NCBI RefSeq assembly: GCF_001936575.1
Contig: NZ_MSMP01000036.1
Coordinates: forward strand, 1-48,969
Direction of reading: 5' to 3'
From: Tenacibaculum agarivorans
Lineage (GTDB): Bacteria > Bacteroidota > Bacteroidia > Flavobacteriales > Flavobacteriaceae
DNA length: 48,969 bases
The position numbers and the translations under genes were made by a program. Positions 17,143 through 26,749 of this stretch are shown piece after piece (position 1 is the stretch's first letter; each line of letters opens with the position of its first letter). The notes below the pieces were generated by a model. It had not been told where the DNA came from, did not search any database, and saw nothing but the letters and a program-made list of their open reading frames with translations.

Positions 17143-18843
17143 TTAGTATCCATCATTTTGTGCTAATGGAGGTGAAGTTTTATTAATCTCAGTTTGTGGT
17201 ATTGGTAAATAATATTGTCTATCAAACCATGGCCTAGTAACTACAGTATATTCTTCATTAGTAAAACTACCATCTGTTTCTTTATACCATTTTAAACCTC
17301 TAACTTCAAAACCTAAATTAGCTGTATTCATCCATCTTCTTTCATCAAAGAAATTATGACCTTCGAAAGATAATTCAATTCTTCTCTCCCTTTTTATAGC
17401 TTCTAAAAGATCAGTTCCAGTTGCTGTAATCATAGGTTGTAAAGCTCTTGTTGAAACTTTATTAAGATATTCTCTAGCAGTATCTTCATCTCCAAGTTGG
17501 AAGTTTGCTTCAGCATAGTTTAAATAAATTTCAGCCAAACGATATAATATATAAGGACGACCAGCTGATGGTTCTGTTAAACCTACAGATTCATCTTGAA
17601 ATTTTCTAATGTTATATCCTGTTTTAGAGGAATGTAAAACATTTCCTAAACCAAATGGAGAATCTAATCCATGTGGAAAAACATCAATGTCTCTAGACTC
17701 AAAATATTGAACATCTCTATCTCTATACTGTGCTCCATTAAAGTTTAATGTGGCATAGTATCTCATTTCTCTGTTATCATTTGGATTTGCAGGGTCATAT
17801 AGAGCTCCTGAGGTAGAAGAACCGTCATTCATGTTATATAACAATGCAAAATTATGAGAAGGAGAACTTAAAGCCCATCCACCATAACCACTTGGAGCTT
17901 GTGTTTGGTTCCATAATGAGTTTACATCCGTACCAAAGTCAAATAAAGTACCACCAAAAGGTCTAGCAAATAAGATATCTTGGTTAGGAGATAAGAATAA
18001 ATCTCCATATGATTTAGCATCTGATACAGCTATTAAATCTCTAGCTCCAACTTCATCTATTACAGCTTTAGCAGCATCTGCTGCATCTTGCCATTTTGTA
18101 GCTTTAGTATAGTCATATAACGGACCACTAGGAGATGTTGAAGGGTCATGTAAAATACTTGCTGCATATAATAATGTCCTAGATTTTACGGCTAATGCTG
18201 CTAATTTTGTCGCTCTACCAAACTCATTATCAGGTCTTGTTAATGGTAATACTTCTGCGGCTTCATCTAAATTTTTAACAATAAAATCGACACATGCTTC
18301 GTAACTTGCTCTTGGAATTGTGAAATCTTCTTTTATGCCTAAAGCTCTATCGATTAAAGGGACACCACCATAGTATTTTATTAGCTTACTATAAGTGTTA
18401 GCAAGTAAGAATTTCATTTCAGCTTTTAAAATATTCACCCTTTGAGGATCAACTTTCATGGCCTCACTTTCATCTACATTCTCAAGAAAAACTAAAATAT
18501 CACGGATATAACTATAGTATTTTCTCCATTGATCTCTGAAAACGCCTACGTTATTAGGGTTCCAACCTGCTCTTAATCGATATTGATCTAAATCTCTGAA
18601 GTTAAACTTCGCTTCAAAAGATGCTCCTTCAATATTAAATCGTCTAGACCACCAGATGAATTTATTTAGTCCCCAACTTTCAGTACTGTTGTACGATGTA
18701 TATACTAAACGTTCTAGCTGATCTGGATCACTATACACGAAATCTTCCGTAAATGTATTTCTTGATTCTATCTCTAAAGCTTCTTCACAACCTAGCGTTA
18801 GAAATAGTGTCATAAAAGCGAAAATAATTTTTATTGTTTTCAT
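17143..18843 (-). CDS. susD: SusD/RagB-family glycan-binding lipoprotein
   Basis: The 566-residue protein has a lipoprotein signal (FLTLGC, Cys19) and the SusD hallmarks: TPR-like helices, the RPYILYRLAEIYLNYAEA segment, ERRIELSFEGHNFFDERRW, and a C-terminal PIPQTEI. It sits on the outer surface as the lid of the SusC transporter and binds oligosaccharide. It follows susC by 18 bases, so the two are cotranscribed. In this locus the expected ligand is a carrageenan oligosaccharide (inference). No SusE/SusF-like gene follows. Confidence 0.95.
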   Translation of the reverse strand: MKTIKIIFAFMTLFLTLGCEEALEIESRNTFTEDFVYSDPDQLERLVYTSYNSTESWGLNKFIWWSRRFNIEGASFEAKFNFRDLDQYRLRAGWNPNNVGVFRDQWRKYYSYIRDILVFLENVDESEAMKVDPQRVNILKAEMKFLLANTYSKLIKYYGGVPLIDRALGIKEDFTIPRASYEACVDFIVKNLDEAAEVLPLTRPDNEFGRATKLAALAVKSRTLLYAASILHDPSTSPSGPLYDYTKATKWQDAADAAKAVIDEVGARDLIAVSDAKSYGDLFLSPNQDILFARPFGGTLFDFGTDVNSLWNQTQAPSGYGGWALSSPSHNFALLYNMNDGSSTSGALYDPANPNDNREMRYYATLNFNGAQYRDRDVQYFESRDIDVFPHGLDSPFGLGNVLHSSKTGYNIRKFQDESVGLTEPSAGRPYILYRLAEIYLNYAEANFQLGDEDTAREYLNKVSTRALQPMITATGTDLLEAIKRERRIELSFEGHNFFDERRWMNTANLGFEVRGLKWYKETDGSFTNEEYTVVTRPWFDRQYYLPIPQTEINKTSPPLAQNDGY

Positions 18844-18861
18844 TTTTTCGATTTTTAAATG

Positions 18862-21800
18862 TTAAAAATTAAAGTTGACACCTAGAGTATAACTCTTTAA
18901 ACCAGAGTATGTAGACCCTCTAAAGTTGTTATATCCTGTAGCTTCAGGATCTAAACCTAAGTCAGCAATTTCAGAGAACATAGTAAATAAGTTAAATCCT
19001 CTTAGGAATAAGCGAATGTCTCCTATTTTTGCGACTTTTTTATTGATTGTATATGCTAATTCAACTTCTTTTAATCTTAAGAAAGAAGCATCGTGTAACC
19101 AAAAGTCTGCACCAATAAAGTTGTCTATATCACCACTTTGATTTCCACTAAATCTATCGTTTTGTGCAAAAGCTCTTGGGTATCTAGCATTTCTGTTATC
19201 TGGCGTCCATCTGTTTTCAAAGACATGTACAGGTTTTGATCCTGATTGATCAAAGAATACTAGTGTTTCTGCATCTGCTTGTCCTTGGAATAAAAAGTTA
19301 AAATCAAAATTATTGTATTTAAAACCTCCATAGAAACCATATTGAATTCTAGGTACATTTGAAGAGTTTGTTCGAATTCTATCTCCATCATCTATTACAC
19401 CATCTCCGTTAGTATCTATATAAATAGGTTCACCTTCAACTGTGTTTGGTAATTTTACCGCTGTAGCATCTACCTGAGCTTGATCTTGAAAGATTCCTGC
19501 TGTTGGTTGTACTATATAACTTCCTAGAGTTCTACCTTCTGTTTTTAATGCTTCAGGTACATTACTTGGTTCATCTACAAAAACAATTTCATTATCATTG
19601 GTTGATATGTTTCCACCAAAATTATATTCCACATTACCAACTTTATCTGCCCAAGACAGTTCTACCTCCCAACCAAAGTTATCAACTTCACCAAAGTTTT
19701 CATCAGGTATTTCATTAGCTAATAATCCAACATAGTCAGGTATACTAGCAGCTCTTTGTGTTAATAAATCTGTTCTTTTTTCAAAGTAATAGTTAACGTC
19801 TCCTGATAATCTACTATCTAGGAAAGAAAAAGTTAAACCAATATTTTGTTGTATTGAGTTTTCCCAAGTTACGTTTGGATTAGGTTCAATTGCAGATGAA
19901 AAACCGTTAAGTACTGCACCATTAACTCCAAAAGCGTAAAAATTTGGTTGAGGAGTATTTGGGTTTGTATTTCCAAAGTTAAAACGAGATAAAAATTGGA
20001 AAGGAGCAATACGGTCATTTCCTAGTTGTCCCCAAGAAGCTCTTAATTTTAAAGCGTTAATCCACTCTACATTACTTAAGAAGTTTTCTTCATGAATAGC
20101 CCATGCTACAGCTACACTAGGAAAAATACCAAACCTATTTCCTGGTCCGAAGTTACTTGATCCGTCACGACGAATAGTAAAGTCTACAAAATATTTCTTA
20201 CTAAAATCATATGAGAATGCACCGAAAATATCAAATCTAGCACCTTCACCTGAAGAACCGTTTGAATTTGTGTTTTCACGATCACCAGCAAAAAGTTCAG
20301 GTACTTCAGAAGAAGGGAAACCACCTGTTCTTTCTCCAAAGAAGTTGGTTACTTCTGAATCTAATTTTTCTAAACCAGCAAAAGTAGTTATAGAATGATT
20401 ACCAAATGTTTTAGAGTAATGTAATGTTGCATTTAATAAAGTTTGGTCGAATGTGTTAGTTGTTTCACGTAAAATTCTTTCTTCCCCTCTTTGTGAGAAT
20501 CCTGTGTTTGGAATGTATTCATTTGTTCCTTGATTAAACGTATAGTATGTCCAAGGTGTATACCAAGACTTAATTTTAGTTACGTTTTTACGTATTCCTA
20601 AGAAACTTTTAAATTTAAGTCCAGGAACATATTTGTCAAATGAATAATCAAAAGAAAATCTACCTCTTAAGTTAGTGTCTTCTGTGTTAATAAAACCAGA
20701 TTGATTACTAGACATGATAAAAGGGTTTTGTCCATTTTCTCCTCCTCTTGCAGGTAATCCATTTGGATAAATTCCAACTTCTGTAGGTAAATTGGTGTAG
20801 ATGTGTTTATAAATATTACCTAAATCTACTCCAGGTTGACTTCTATCTCCAAAAATTCCAGCTAAATCTATTCCTAATTTAATATCGTCAGTAACTTTGA
20901 TATCTAAATTTGAACGAACTTGGTTTTGATTAAACTTTAAAGATCTTGATCTAAACATTCCATCTTGTCTGATTGCATCAGCACTAACAAAATATTTTAC
21001 AGCTTCTCCACCTCCTGAGATAGAGATTGTATTACGAGATTCAGGAGCAAAGTCAGCGAATGTAACGTCTACCCAATTAGTATCTGGAAATAAAATAGGA
21101 TCTGTTCCAAATCGTGCGATTGTTTCTGGAGAAAATGGAATTGGACCAGAAATAGTAGGGTCTAATATACGTTGTCTAGCATCTATTTCATTTTCATAAA
21201 TAGCATATTGTCTTGCGTTCATGATTTCTGGACGCTGAGTAAAAGAAGAAACAGTGTAAGAACTACTTACATTTATTCTAGGAGCACCTATTTTACCTCT
21301 CTTAGTAGTAATTAAAATAACCCCATTGGCTGCTCTTGAACCATAAATAGCGGCAGCTCCATCTTTTAAAACGGTTAATGATTCGATGTCTTCAGGAGAT
21401 AAATTCGAGAAGGTAACTGCTTGTACTCCATCAATAAGTATTAATGGTGAGTTATTACCTGTAGTTGCTCTACCTCTTACTAATACTGTAGTGGCATCAT
21501 CATTTGTATCGTTACCATTTCCATTTCCAGCACCAGGTATTCCTCCTCTATCTATAATGTTAAGACCAGTAACTCGACCCGATAATGATTTAGCAATATC
21601 TTTGCTAGACGATCTTTGAATAACTTCATCACTTATTTTTCCAACAGCACCTGTTAATTCTCCTTTTTTCCTAGTAGTATATCCTAAAATAACTACTTCA
21701 TCTAATTGAGCATCTTCAGGTACTAAAACGACATCAATTACTTTTTGATTTCCTACAACTACTTCTTGTACTTTATATCCTACATAAGAGAAAACTAATA

Positions 21801-22119
21801 CAGCATTTTCGTCAGAAATAGGTATAGTGTAATTTCCATCAAAATCTGTATCAACTCCTGTAGTTGTACCTTTTACGAAGACATTTACTCCAGGTAAGGG
21901 ACCTTCGCTATCTGTAACAGTTCCAGATATTTGTTGTTGTTGTACTGTTGTTGTTGAATTTGATGTTTCTGCTTCGAAAGAAATAACTGCAAAAGCTTTA
22001 TAACTACTTAAAGAAGTAGCAATTAATAATAAGCATAGCCTTTTAAATAATGTATTTAAATCAAAACAATTCAACCTAATAAAGTTTTGATGAACTTTAA
22101 GTGATTTTGTTTTTTTCAT
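18862..22119 (-). CDS. susC: SusC-family TonB-dependent outer membrane transporter
   Basis: The 1085-residue protein has a long signal sequence ending near AFA, a CarboxypepD_reg-like domain (about 63-145; GTVTDSEGPLPGVNVFVKG), a plug domain (PLILIDG, LKDGAAAIYGSRAANGVILI) and a C-terminal TonB barrel ending in an aromatic residue (LGVNFNF). It imports large oligosaccharides across the outer membrane with SusD. An AraC-type regulator gene lies directly upstream on the same strand, and no SusR/HTCS or anti-sigma pair is present. Substrate is inferred from the surrounding carrageenases. Confidence 0.95.
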   Translation of the reverse strand: MKKTKSLKVHQNFIRLNCFDLNTLFKRLCLLLIATSLSSYKAFAVISFEAETSNSTTTVQQQQISGTVTDSEGPLPGVNVFVKGTTTGVDTDFDGNYTIPISDENAVLVFSYVGYKVQEVVVGNQKVIDVVLVPEDAQLDEVVILGYTTRKKGELTGAVGKISDEVIQRSSSKDIAKSLSGRVTGLNIIDRGGIPGAGNGNGNDTNDDATTVLVRGRATTGNNSPLILIDGVQAVTFSNLSPEDIESLTVLKDGAAAIYGSRAANGVILITTKRGKIGAPRINVSSSYTVSSFTQRPEIMNARQYAIYENEIDARQRILDPTISGPIPFSPETIARFGTDPILFPDTNWVDVTFADFAPESRNTISISGGGEAVKYFVSADAIRQDGMFRSRSLKFNQNQVRSNLDIKVTDDIKLGIDLAGIFGDRSQPGVDLGNIYKHIYTNLPTEVGIYPNGLPARGGENGQNPFIMSSNQSGFINTEDTNLRGRFSFDYSFDKYVPGLKFKSFLGIRKNVTKIKSWYTPWTYYTFNQGTNEYIPNTGFSQRGEERILRETTNTFDQTLLNATLHYSKTFGNHSITTFAGLEKLDSEVTNFFGERTGGFPSSEVPELFAGDRENTNSNGSSGEGARFDIFGAFSYDFSKKYFVDFTIRRDGSSNFGPGNRFGIFPSVAVAWAIHEENFLSNVEWINALKLRASWGQLGNDRIAPFQFLSRFNFGNTNPNTPQPNFYAFGVNGAVLNGFSSAIEPNPNVTWENSIQQNIGLTFSFLDSRLSGDVNYYFEKRTDLLTQRAASIPDYVGLLANEIPDENFGEVDNFGWEVELSWADKVGNVEYNFGGNISTNDNEIVFVDEPSNVPEALKTEGRTLGSYIVQPTAGIFQDQAQVDATAVKLPNTVEGEPIYIDTNGDGVIDDGDRIRTNSSNVPRIQYGFYGGFKYNNFDFNFLFQGQADAETLVFFDQSGSKPVHVFENRWTPDNRNARYPRAFAQNDRFSGNQSGDIDNFIGADFWLHDASFLRLKEVELAYTINKKVAKIGDIRLFLRGFNLFTMFSEIADLGLDPEATGYNNFRGSTYSGLKSYTLGVNFNF

Positions 22120-22436
22120 AAAATGAAAATTTAATTATTATTGAATTTTCAACTTTATTGTTTAGAAATATTTCTTGTTAGATATTCTAAATATGAATAT
22201 TTATGAATTTTGTAATTATATTTTAAACAAAAAGTTAATGTAACGTTAAGTGGTTTTTCCGATTTTAAAATTATAGAAAATGGAAGTACTGGGGTCGTTC
22301 AATATTATCTCTTACTACTCCATTTTTACCCTTGAGTGTGTAAATTGTAAAAAAGCAAGGTAAAATTTGCACATTCACTAATAAGAATGTAAAAAAAAGA
22401 TAATATGAAAAAGAACCTTCAGGTTGAAGATTAATT
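22120..22436. other. 317-bp susC upstream region
   Basis: The region is expected to hold the susC promoter, since araC ends at 22437 on the same strand. It contains two small palindromes, AAATAT-GA-ATATTT (22189-22202) and TAACGTTA (about 22236-22243), the latter with a central CG. No coding sequence or clear TANNTTTG element is seen on the minus strand. Confidence 0.5.
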
Positions 22437-23297
22437 TTAAATAGCTTCCCTATAACTTTTAGGAGTACTACCCATAATTTGCTTAAACTGCTTGTTAAAA
22501 TTAGTGATAGAATTATACCCTACTAAATAAGAAACCTCAGAAACAGATAGGTTATTCTGAACGAGGTAGCGAGAAGCGTTACGAATGCGAACTTCGTTTA
22601 AAAATTGAGTAAATGATTTGTTAGTTGCCTTTTTAAAGAAACGACAAAAAGAATTTGTAGTCATACAAGCAATACTAGAAATGTCTTCTAAACTGATATT
22701 ATTGGCATAATTATCAGATATGTATTTTAAAACGGTATCAATTTTATCAGTGTTTTCAGAAGTGTACTGACGCATGTCCGTAGAAGAAAGAATTTCTTGG
22801 TCTTTAGTTAAAGATAACTGATTTAAAATGTTTAATAATTGTATAGATTGTTCAGCAGTAGATAATCTATCGATATTGATTAATTCTTTATGTAATTTTT
22901 GACTTACAATATTTCCAAAACTAATACCATACTTAGATTGATCTAGCATTTTTTTGATCTTAAAGAATTCAGGATTGTTAAAAGTTCCTTCTCCTATAAA
23001 ATCATCAGTAAACTTTAAAACAATAGTATTTACTTTTTCATCATTTAAATCCTCTCCATAATGAGAAGGTTTGTTAAGCCATAAATGTGGTAAATATGGT
23101 CCTACTAAAACTAAGTCTCCTGCATAAAATTGAGAAACGCTATCACCAACAAAACGAATACCATGACTAATAGATATATAAATAAGTTCATATTGTGCAT
23201 GATAATGCCAAGAAGAATCTAAACATGGAGTTTGTTTCTTGGTAATATTAAGTCTTTTATTGATTGTTTCCTCGGTGTGTTTTAGCACTAACTTCAT
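22437..23297 (-). CDS. AraC-family transcriptional regulator
   Basis: The 286-residue protein has an N-terminal cupin-like sensor (HYHAQYELIYI, FYAGDLVLVGPYLPHLW) and a C-terminal AraC double HTH at about 185-284 (NISLEDISSIACMTTNSFCR, YLVGYNSITNFNKQFKQIMG). Cupin-AraC regulators usually bind a small sugar and activate nearby genes. It stands just upstream of susC, pointing to control of the SusCD import genes and perhaps the whole regulon. Whether the ligand is galactose, anhydrogalactose or a carrageenan oligosaccharide cannot be told. Confidence 0.9.
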   Translation of the reverse strand: MKLVLKHTEETINKRLNITKKQTPCLDSSWHYHAQYELIYISISHGIRFVGDSVSQFYAGDLVLVGPYLPHLWLNKPSHYGEDLNDEKVNTIVLKFTDDFIGEGTFNNPEFFKIKKMLDQSKYGISFGNIVSQKLHKELINIDRLSTAEQSIQLLNILNQLSLTKDQEILSSTDMRQYTSENTDKIDTVLKYISDNYANNISLEDISSIACMTTNSFCRFFKKATNKSFTQFLNEVRIRNASRYLVQNNLSVSEVSYLVGYNSITNFNKQFKQIMGSTPKSYREAI

Positions 23298-23381
23298 TTT
23301 AATTCAATATTAACTTTTTACATGCAGTGTCTTAAAAAAGTCTACAGTAAACTAATGGTTATAAAATAATTGTATATGCAT

Positions 23382-23389
23382 CAAATTTA
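23382..23389 (-). promoter_or_regulatory. Possible -7 element of araC
   Basis: Read on the minus strand the sequence is TAAATTTG, an exact TANNTTTG match, about 85 bases upstream of the araC start. No matching -33 box was found. Confidence 0.35.
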
Positions 23390-23601
23390 CAAAATACAAT
23401 TAAATAGATTCATAAATATTAAAAAAACAATTTAACACTACTTAAAATGTCGATATCGTAAATAATTTAAGTTTGTGCTGTTTCTTAAGGTATGAAGAGA
23501 TTAAAGTAAAAAAAAGCTAAGGTTTATTAATTGTGTTTTTTGAGAAACAATATTGTTAATTTTAATTCTTTTGATTTGATAGATTTAGTCTTTTTAAAAA
23601 A

Positions 23602-23648
23602 GAATTGGTTCTTACATTGCCAATAGAGTTAATGTAAAAACCAATTTT
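23602..23648 (-). terminator. Hairpin terminator of the GH16-sulfatase-DUF4380 operon
   Basis: The stem is 15 bp with one bulged C (AATTGGTT-C-TTACATT against AATGTAAAACCAATT) around a 12-base loop. On the minus strand it is followed by CTTTTTT. It lies just after the stop at 23695 and separates this operon from araC. Confidence 0.75.
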
Positions 23649-23694
23649 AAAAGTGTGTCTCTAAAGTTGGTGTTTAGAGTAGGAATAATTTAAT

Positions 23695-25158
23695 TTAAAA
23701 AGTCAAAGTATCTAAAACATGATAAGTGTTGTTAGCTGTTTTAATTAAAAGTTCAATTGACGTTGCATTGGGTATTTTTATAGAAGAAAATTGCATTGAA
23801 AATGCTTTTAAGGGAGAGACTTTTTCAAGATTAATTTCCTCCGTTCCATTTTTTTTATAAATACGTATAACTGCTATCCCTTCTTTAAACACACCATATT
23901 CTCCAGTAATAGTTCCATTGTTTTTATTAAAGGCTATTTTTTTAGTGATAACTCCAGTTGTATTAACATCTAATATTGGGGTTGATATTATTTTAGCAGC
24001 TCCATGTATTTCCTTGTAATTGAAACTTTCTTTAGGTTGTAAAGTATAAATAGGAGTTTTTATTTCTGTTTCTAGATATCCGTCTTCTAATCCACTATGA
24101 AAAATAACACTGTTTGCTCCGTCTTCATATACTAACTCAGGATTGTAGGGTTCAAATATTTTTACAAAAACAGTATTCTCTATTTTATTAACATAACTAA
24201 GCCAAGATTTAGAAGCAATCATTTGTATTCCGCCCATTAAGTAATAATCATAATGCGTTTCATAAATCCCCGGAGCAACTACTCCTGTCCAATTGGTTCC
24301 ATGATTGAAATATTTTTTAACATGTTCAGGGTTGTTTTTATCTAATTTCATTCTATTTCTATTGATGTATCTCCATCTAGATTCTGGTGTTACACTTATT
24401 TCATACTGTTTGTTTTGAGGTAACTTATATTCTTCACTGAAAGGAATATGTGCAACAAAATTTTCACCATCCTCTAATTCTGGTTTACTACGAGAAACAT
24501 GCTGACTCGATATTTTTAATCCTCTTTTTATGGTATTTACACCTTTATTTTTTAATGTATGATTTATAAATACCAAGCTACTATTTTCCTGTATATGTAA
24601 TGTACGACTGTACTGTAATTGTTCGTCAATTTTTTGTGGTATAGAAAAACTTTGGGTTTTTCTATCAAAAATAGGGACAGGTAAATTCTGTACACCAGAA
24701 ACAACATCAATAGATTTTATGTTGTCTTTGTTTGTGATTTTAGCCTGATAAGGAGCATCACCAATACTAACTGGAGGTGGCCATCTTTTTACTTTTTTCC
24801 CATTTTTATTTACAGCACAGTTTTTAACAGGAATTGGGACAAGTCTGTATCCTCCAAAATTTCTCCAATCTTTTATTTTAACATTCTCATCAGAAGAGAA
24901 CGATTTTCCAAAAAGTTTAGGATTAATCCAAAGCGAAGGGACATCTCCTAAATTATACTCTAAAACTCTTCCAGCAGCATCAGGAACAACAGCAATACTT
25001 ATAAATTTGTTCTTAGCCACAAATACTTCATCCCATTTCCAATTTTTATAATTTTTAACAACAGAAACAGATACGTCTTTTTTTTTATTTTGTGAACTAA
25101 TAATATTAGTTGTTAGTAGTATGCAGATAATTAGTATGAACTTAATGTTTTGTACCAT
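23695..25158 (-). CDS. Secreted DUF4380-like / mutarotase-fold protein of unknown function
   Basis: The 487-residue protein has a signal peptide (FILIICILLTTNIISSQ) and a long all-beta body resembling DUF4380, a galactose-mutarotase-like fold (AVVPDAAGRVLEYNLGD, LWINPKLFGKSF, NFGGYRLVP; ESRWRYINRN and TNWTG later). It starts 5 bases after the sulfatase stop, so it is cotranscribed with the sulfatase and second GH16 genes. No catalytic motif of a known glycosidase family is recognisable. Context suggests work on, or binding of, carrageenan oligosaccharides in the periplasm. Family assignment is from memory of the fold's motifs and is moderate. Confidence 0.6.
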   Translation of the reverse strand: MVQNIKFILIICILLTTNIISSQNKKKDVSVSVVKNYKNWKWDEVFVAKNKFISIAVVPDAAGRVLEYNLGDVPSLWINPKLFGKSFSSDENVKIKDWRNFGGYRLVPIPVKNCAVNKNGKKVKRWPPPVSIGDAPYQAKITNKDNIKSIDVVSGVQNLPVPIFDRKTQSFSIPQKIDEQLQYSRTLHIQENSSLVFINHTLKNKGVNTIKRGLKISSQHVSRSKPELEDGENFVAHIPFSEEYKLPQNKQYEISVTPESRWRYINRNRMKLDKNNPEHVKKYFNHGTNWTGVVAPGIYETHYDYYLMGGIQMIASKSWLSYVNKIENTVFVKIFEPYNPELVYEDGANSVIFHSGLEDGYLETEIKTPIYTLQPKESFNYKEIHGAAKIISTPILDVNTTGVITKKIAFNKNNGTITGEYGVFKEGIAVIRIYKKNGTEEINLEKVSPLKAFSMQFSSIKIPNATSIELLIKTANNTYHVLDTLTF

Positions 25159-25163
25159 GTTTT

Positions 25164-26678
25164 TTATTTAATCTTAAAAGTTTGTTCGAAATGAGGCATA
25201 TTATTTTTCTCCCATTGTAAATAAGTTCTTTCATTATGAAACCATAAAGGTTGTTGGTTGGTTTCACTCCATTTCTTAGTTTCTTCAACTAAATTTTCTA
25301 ATAGTTCAGGGTGTGATTTACTAAGATTATTTTCTTCACCAGGATCATTATCTAAATCATATAAAGTCCAGTTGTTATTTTTCACTTTAAGCGCTTTCCA
25401 ATTGTTTTTTCGTACACCTACATCAGTATAATTATCAAACTCTATTCTGTGCCTTAAAGCATAAATGTTTTTGTCTTGATATGGATTTTTACCCGCTAAA
25501 AAATCAGCCCATATATCTTTACCATCAAGAATTTTACCTGTTGGTAATTCAGCTTTTCCTAAAGAAGTGAGTGTTGGATATAAATCTAAAGCAGATACAG
25601 GGTGTTGAAATTTAACCCCAGAAGGTACTACGTTTGGCCAGTGGAAGAACATAGGCACTCTGTAGCCTCCTTCATGAGTACTTCCTTTACCAGCTGTTAG
25701 AGGAAAATTAGTTGCGCCTTTACTGAGTTTACCACCATTATCACTAAAAAATACAATTAAGGTATTATCTAATTGTTTGTTTTTTCTAAGTGTTTCAACA
25801 ACATTTGCTATTCCTCTATCCACGGCATGAACCATTCCGGCATAAATTCTTCTTTTTTTATCTTTAATGTGTTGGTAGTGTTTTACATCTTCTTCTTTTG
25901 CTTCTAGTGGAGTATGAGGTGCATTATATGAAAGGTATAAGAAAAAAGGTTTTTCTTTTTGATTAGCTCTATCAATAAAGTTTACAGCTTCTCTGGAGAG
26001 AGCATCAGTAATATATTCATTTTCGTCCACTTCTTTTCCATTGAATTCAAGTGGAGTTATATAATCTCTAATTTCAGTATTACCATTAGCTTTTTGTTTT
26101 TCATATTCTGCTTTAAATTGTTTAGGGAAATAATTATGTCCACCACCTAGAAAACCATAAAAATCATCAAAACCTCTGTTATTCGGATGGTATTTTTGAA
26201 CGGTTCCTAAATGCCATTTACCAACAGCACCAGTATAATAACCTGCTTTTTGTAATGTTTTACTAATATATTGCTCTTTAGTAGTTACTCCTAAACCTGC
26301 ATTTTGATGTGCCCTAGGTAAGTTGAACTGACCTCCAATTTTGTGTGCGTATCTTCCAGTCATAATGCTTGTTCTACTTGGTCCACAAAAAGGATGTGCA
26401 ACATAAGCAGAAGTTAAAATAGTTCCGTTTTCAGCAAGATTATCTAAAGCAGGAGTCTTTATGTCTTTAGCACCATTAAAACCAACATCAGAATAACCAA
26501 GATCATCGCATAGAATAAGTAGAATGTTTGGAACAGATTTTTGTGTTTCAGTATTTAATACTGTATTTTTTGATGCGTGTTTATTGCTATCTGAATCAGT
26601 CTTTTTAGAAAAAGTACAGTTAGTTAGCATTAAAAATGTTATAACTGTTAGTAATCTAGGGAAATATATAATCTTCAT
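25164..26678 (-). CDS. S1 family sulfatase, lipoprotein
   Basis: The 504-residue protein has the formylglycine motif CGPSR at C98, followed by TSIMTGRYAHKIG. The metal-binding motif is CDDLGYSDVGFNG, and FFSDNGG lies in the later half. The lipoprotein signal (FLMLTNC) begins at MKIIYFPRLL, so 26678 is preferred over the ORF start at 26693. It resembles the S1_19-like arylsulfatase group common in carrageenan and other marine galactan loci, though the subfamily needs a search. It lies 71 bases after the second GH16 gene with a hairpin between, and 5 bases before the DUF4380-like gene. Confidence 0.85.
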   Translation of the reverse strand: MKIIYFPRLLTVITFLMLTNCTFSKKTDSDSNKHASKNTVLNTETQKSVPNILLILCDDLGYSDVGFNGAKDIKTPALDNLAENGTILTSAYVAHPFCGPSRTSIMTGRYAHKIGGQFNLPRAHQNAGLGVTTKEQYISKTLQKAGYYTGAVGKWHLGTVQKYHPNNRGFDDFYGFLGGGHNYFPKQFKAEYEKQKANGNTEIRDYITPLEFNGKEVDENEYITDALSREAVNFIDRANQKEKPFFLYLSYNAPHTPLEAKEEDVKHYQHIKDKKRRIYAGMVHAVDRGIANVVETLRKNKQLDNTLIVFFSDNGGKLSKGATNFPLTAGKGSTHEGGYRVPMFFHWPNVVPSGVKFQHPVSALDLYPTLTSLGKAELPTGKILDGKDIWADFLAGKNPYQDKNIYALRHRIEFDNYTDVGVRKNNWKALKVKNNNWTLYDLDNDPGEENNLSKSHPELLENLVEETKKWSETNQQPLWFHNERTYLQWEKNNMPHFEQTFKIK

Positions 26679-26698
26679 ATGTATTAGTATCATAAATC

Positions 26699-26723
26699 TA
26701 ACCCTAATAAAAAAATAGGGTTA
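26699..26723 (-). other. Intergenic hairpin between GH16 and sulfatase genes
   Basis: An 8-bp stem (TAACCCTA / TAGGGTTA) with a 9-base A-rich loop lies between two cotranscribed minus-strand genes. No T-run follows in the direction of transcription, so an mRNA processing or stability element is more likely than a full terminator. Confidence 0.45.
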
Positions 26724-26749
26724 AAATTGTATTGCTATTTAATTAAAAT

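Larger units (their letters stand above)
23298..23694. other. 397-bp region between araC and the DUF4380-like gene
   Basis: It holds the terminator at 23602-23648 and the presumed araC promoter, plus a CGATATCG palindrome near 23449-23456. No coding potential is visible. Confidence 0.6.

Noticed and set aside
22410..22436. Short symmetric patch after araC as its terminator
   Set aside because: The arms are only 4-5 bp and overlap each other; no T-run follows that would support it.
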